Source: Saprospiraceae bacterium (GTDB lineage: Bacteria > Bacteroidota > Bacteroidia > Chitinophagales > Saprospiraceae). From it: a DNA stretch of 64,000 bases. Under the pieces are notes generated by a model. The model ran no database searches, was not told the origin of the DNA, and saw only the letters and a program-made list of their open reading frames with translations. Positions 63,413 through 64,000 of this stretch are shown one piece after another. The translations under genes and the position numbers were made by a program. Every line of letters begins with the position of its first letter. Position 1 is the stretch's first letter. The DNA is taken from contig JAGFJA010000075.1 in the NCBI GenBank assembly GCA_024103005.1, forward strand, positions 1-64,000. The letters are read 5' to 3'.

Positions 63413-63703
63413 ATGACTTATTCAACTTTTTCGTCTTTTGATTCGGAAGAAGATGTTTTATTAGCTGAATCAACCACTGTTAATCAACAGGAATTAATTG
63501 TGTACAACGACGATTACAATACTTTTGAATGGGTGATTAATTGCTTTGTAGAGATACTCAAGCATACCTTTGAGCAAGCAGAGCAATTGTCTTATATCAT
63601 TCACTTTACCGGTAAGGCTTCTGTAAAAATCGGTTCTTATTATACCTTAAAGCCCCTAAAAGAAGCACTTATAGACAAAGGACTTTCGGTTGTCATAGAA
63701 TAA
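63413..63703 (+). CDS. clpS: ATP-dependent Clp protease adaptor ClpS
   Basis: Delivers proteins with N-terminal Leu, Phe, Tyr or Trp (and others) to ClpAP. The 96-residue protein has the ClpS core: LIVYNDDYNTFEWVINCFVEIL (Asn-Asp-Asp of the N-degron pocket, about 31-33), SYIIHFTGKASVKIG (His in IIHF), and a short C-terminal strand. The extended N-terminal tail (1-24) is polar and acidic. The start is ATG at the beginning of MTYSTFSS. aat follows on the same strand, so both N-degron genes are neighbours. Confidence 0.93.
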   Translation: MTYSTFSSFDSEEDVLLAESTTVNQQELIVYNDDYNTFEWVINCFVEILKHTFEQAEQLSYIIHFTGKASVKIGSYYTLKPLKEALIDKGLSVVIE

Positions 63704-63752
63704 TTTTTCGGACTTGGATATTGAAGATCATGACTCGTTTGTCGTCAGGGAC

Positions 63753-64000
63753 ATGACCTTCGTGCATCCCACTCAGGCTGATGAGCAGGGCTTGGTTGGT
63801 TTGTCCTATTATCTTGACAGCATGGACGTCCTGACAGCCTATCGCTTTGGAATCTTTCCGGTGAATAATCCGGCTGATCCTATTTTGTGGTGGAGTCCGG
63901 ACCCGAGATGGGTACTTGATCCCCACAAGGTTTATATAAGTAAGTCCATGCGGAAAATTGTCAGAGAGCGTCCCTGGCGGGTGACGTGTGACACTGATTT
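63753..64000 (+). CDS. aat: Leucyl/phenylalanyl-tRNA--protein transferase, N-terminal part
   Basis: The gene runs off the right edge, so only about 83 residues are visible. Aat adds Leu or Phe to proteins with N-terminal Arg or Lys, making them substrates of ClpS. The visible part has the family hallmarks TFVHPTQADEQGLVGLSYYL, AYRFGIFPVNNPADPILWWSPDPRWVLDP, and VYISKSMRKIVRERPWRV. In the usual GIFPW the Trp is Val here. The start is uncertain: ATG at 63753 or an upstream in-frame TTG at 63714, which would place it 10 bases after clpS. Confidence 0.88.
   Translation, partial: MTFVHPTQADEQGLVGLSYYLDSMDVLTAYRFGIFPVNNPADPILWWSPDPRWVLDPHKVYISKSMRKIVRERPWRVTCDTD

Overview
The window looks like chromosomal DNA of a Bacteroidota bacterium, probably from the Saprospiria or a related lineage. 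The reasons are promoters of the Bacteroidota type (TTG, about 19 bases, TAnnTTTG), start codons without clear Shine-Dalgarno sequences, a type IX secretion (T9SS) sorting domain, the gliding lipoprotein GldD, and several families largely confined to this phylum (DUF3127, DUF3810, DUF4249). A mevalonate-pathway enzyme (MvaD) fits Flavobacteriia or Saprospiria but does not settle the class. I see no rRNA operon, phage, integrase or CRISPR array. Most of the window is ordinary, densely packed core genome.

Layout. 1-9.6 kb: ABC-2 permease, a lipid kinase overlapping cinA, a PolB-like exonuclease, a membrane-anchored coiled-coil protein, a lytic transglycosylase with a DoxX protein, a polysaccharide deacetylase, and rimM with a lipoprotein. 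9.6-24.7 kb: a sigma-54 activator without a DNA-binding domain, a small outer membrane protein, dnaE, adenine deaminase, a GCS2-CBS fusion, a lipoprotein, and the block of dihydrolipoamide acyltransferase, PorE-like OmpA protein and methyltransferase. 25-34 kb: a FadL-like porin, a Tyr/Gly-rich secreted protein, proS with DUF3127, two unrecognised proteins, and tRNA-Val with a clear promoter and terminator.

34.2-37.6 kb is the accessory part. It holds a large T9SS-exported CUB-domain gene stopped by one in-frame TAA just after its signal peptide. Next comes a GIY-YIG endonuclease gene framed by two arms of palindromic repeats, three copies of the same 19-base palindrome on each side. This is the strongest candidate for an undescribed system: a repeat family and a nuclease laid out like a REP/RAYT locus but with a different enzyme.

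37.6-64 kb: a Wzi-like barrel with gldD, two small membrane proteins (38 and 40 aa), purL, a TrmH-type methyltransferase, a LysM glucosaminidase, a DUF58 protein, thioredoxin, DUF3810, a phosphate transporter, an OmpA/helix-hairpin-helix pair, kdsD, fabH, a TonB-dependent receptor with a DUF4249 lipoprotein, cvpA, mvaD, PPK2 with an S4 RNA-binding protein, and at the right edge clpS followed by the start of aat, which together form the N-degron pathway.

All calls rest on reading motifs in the sequence. No database search was possible, so family names are recognitions and not search results.
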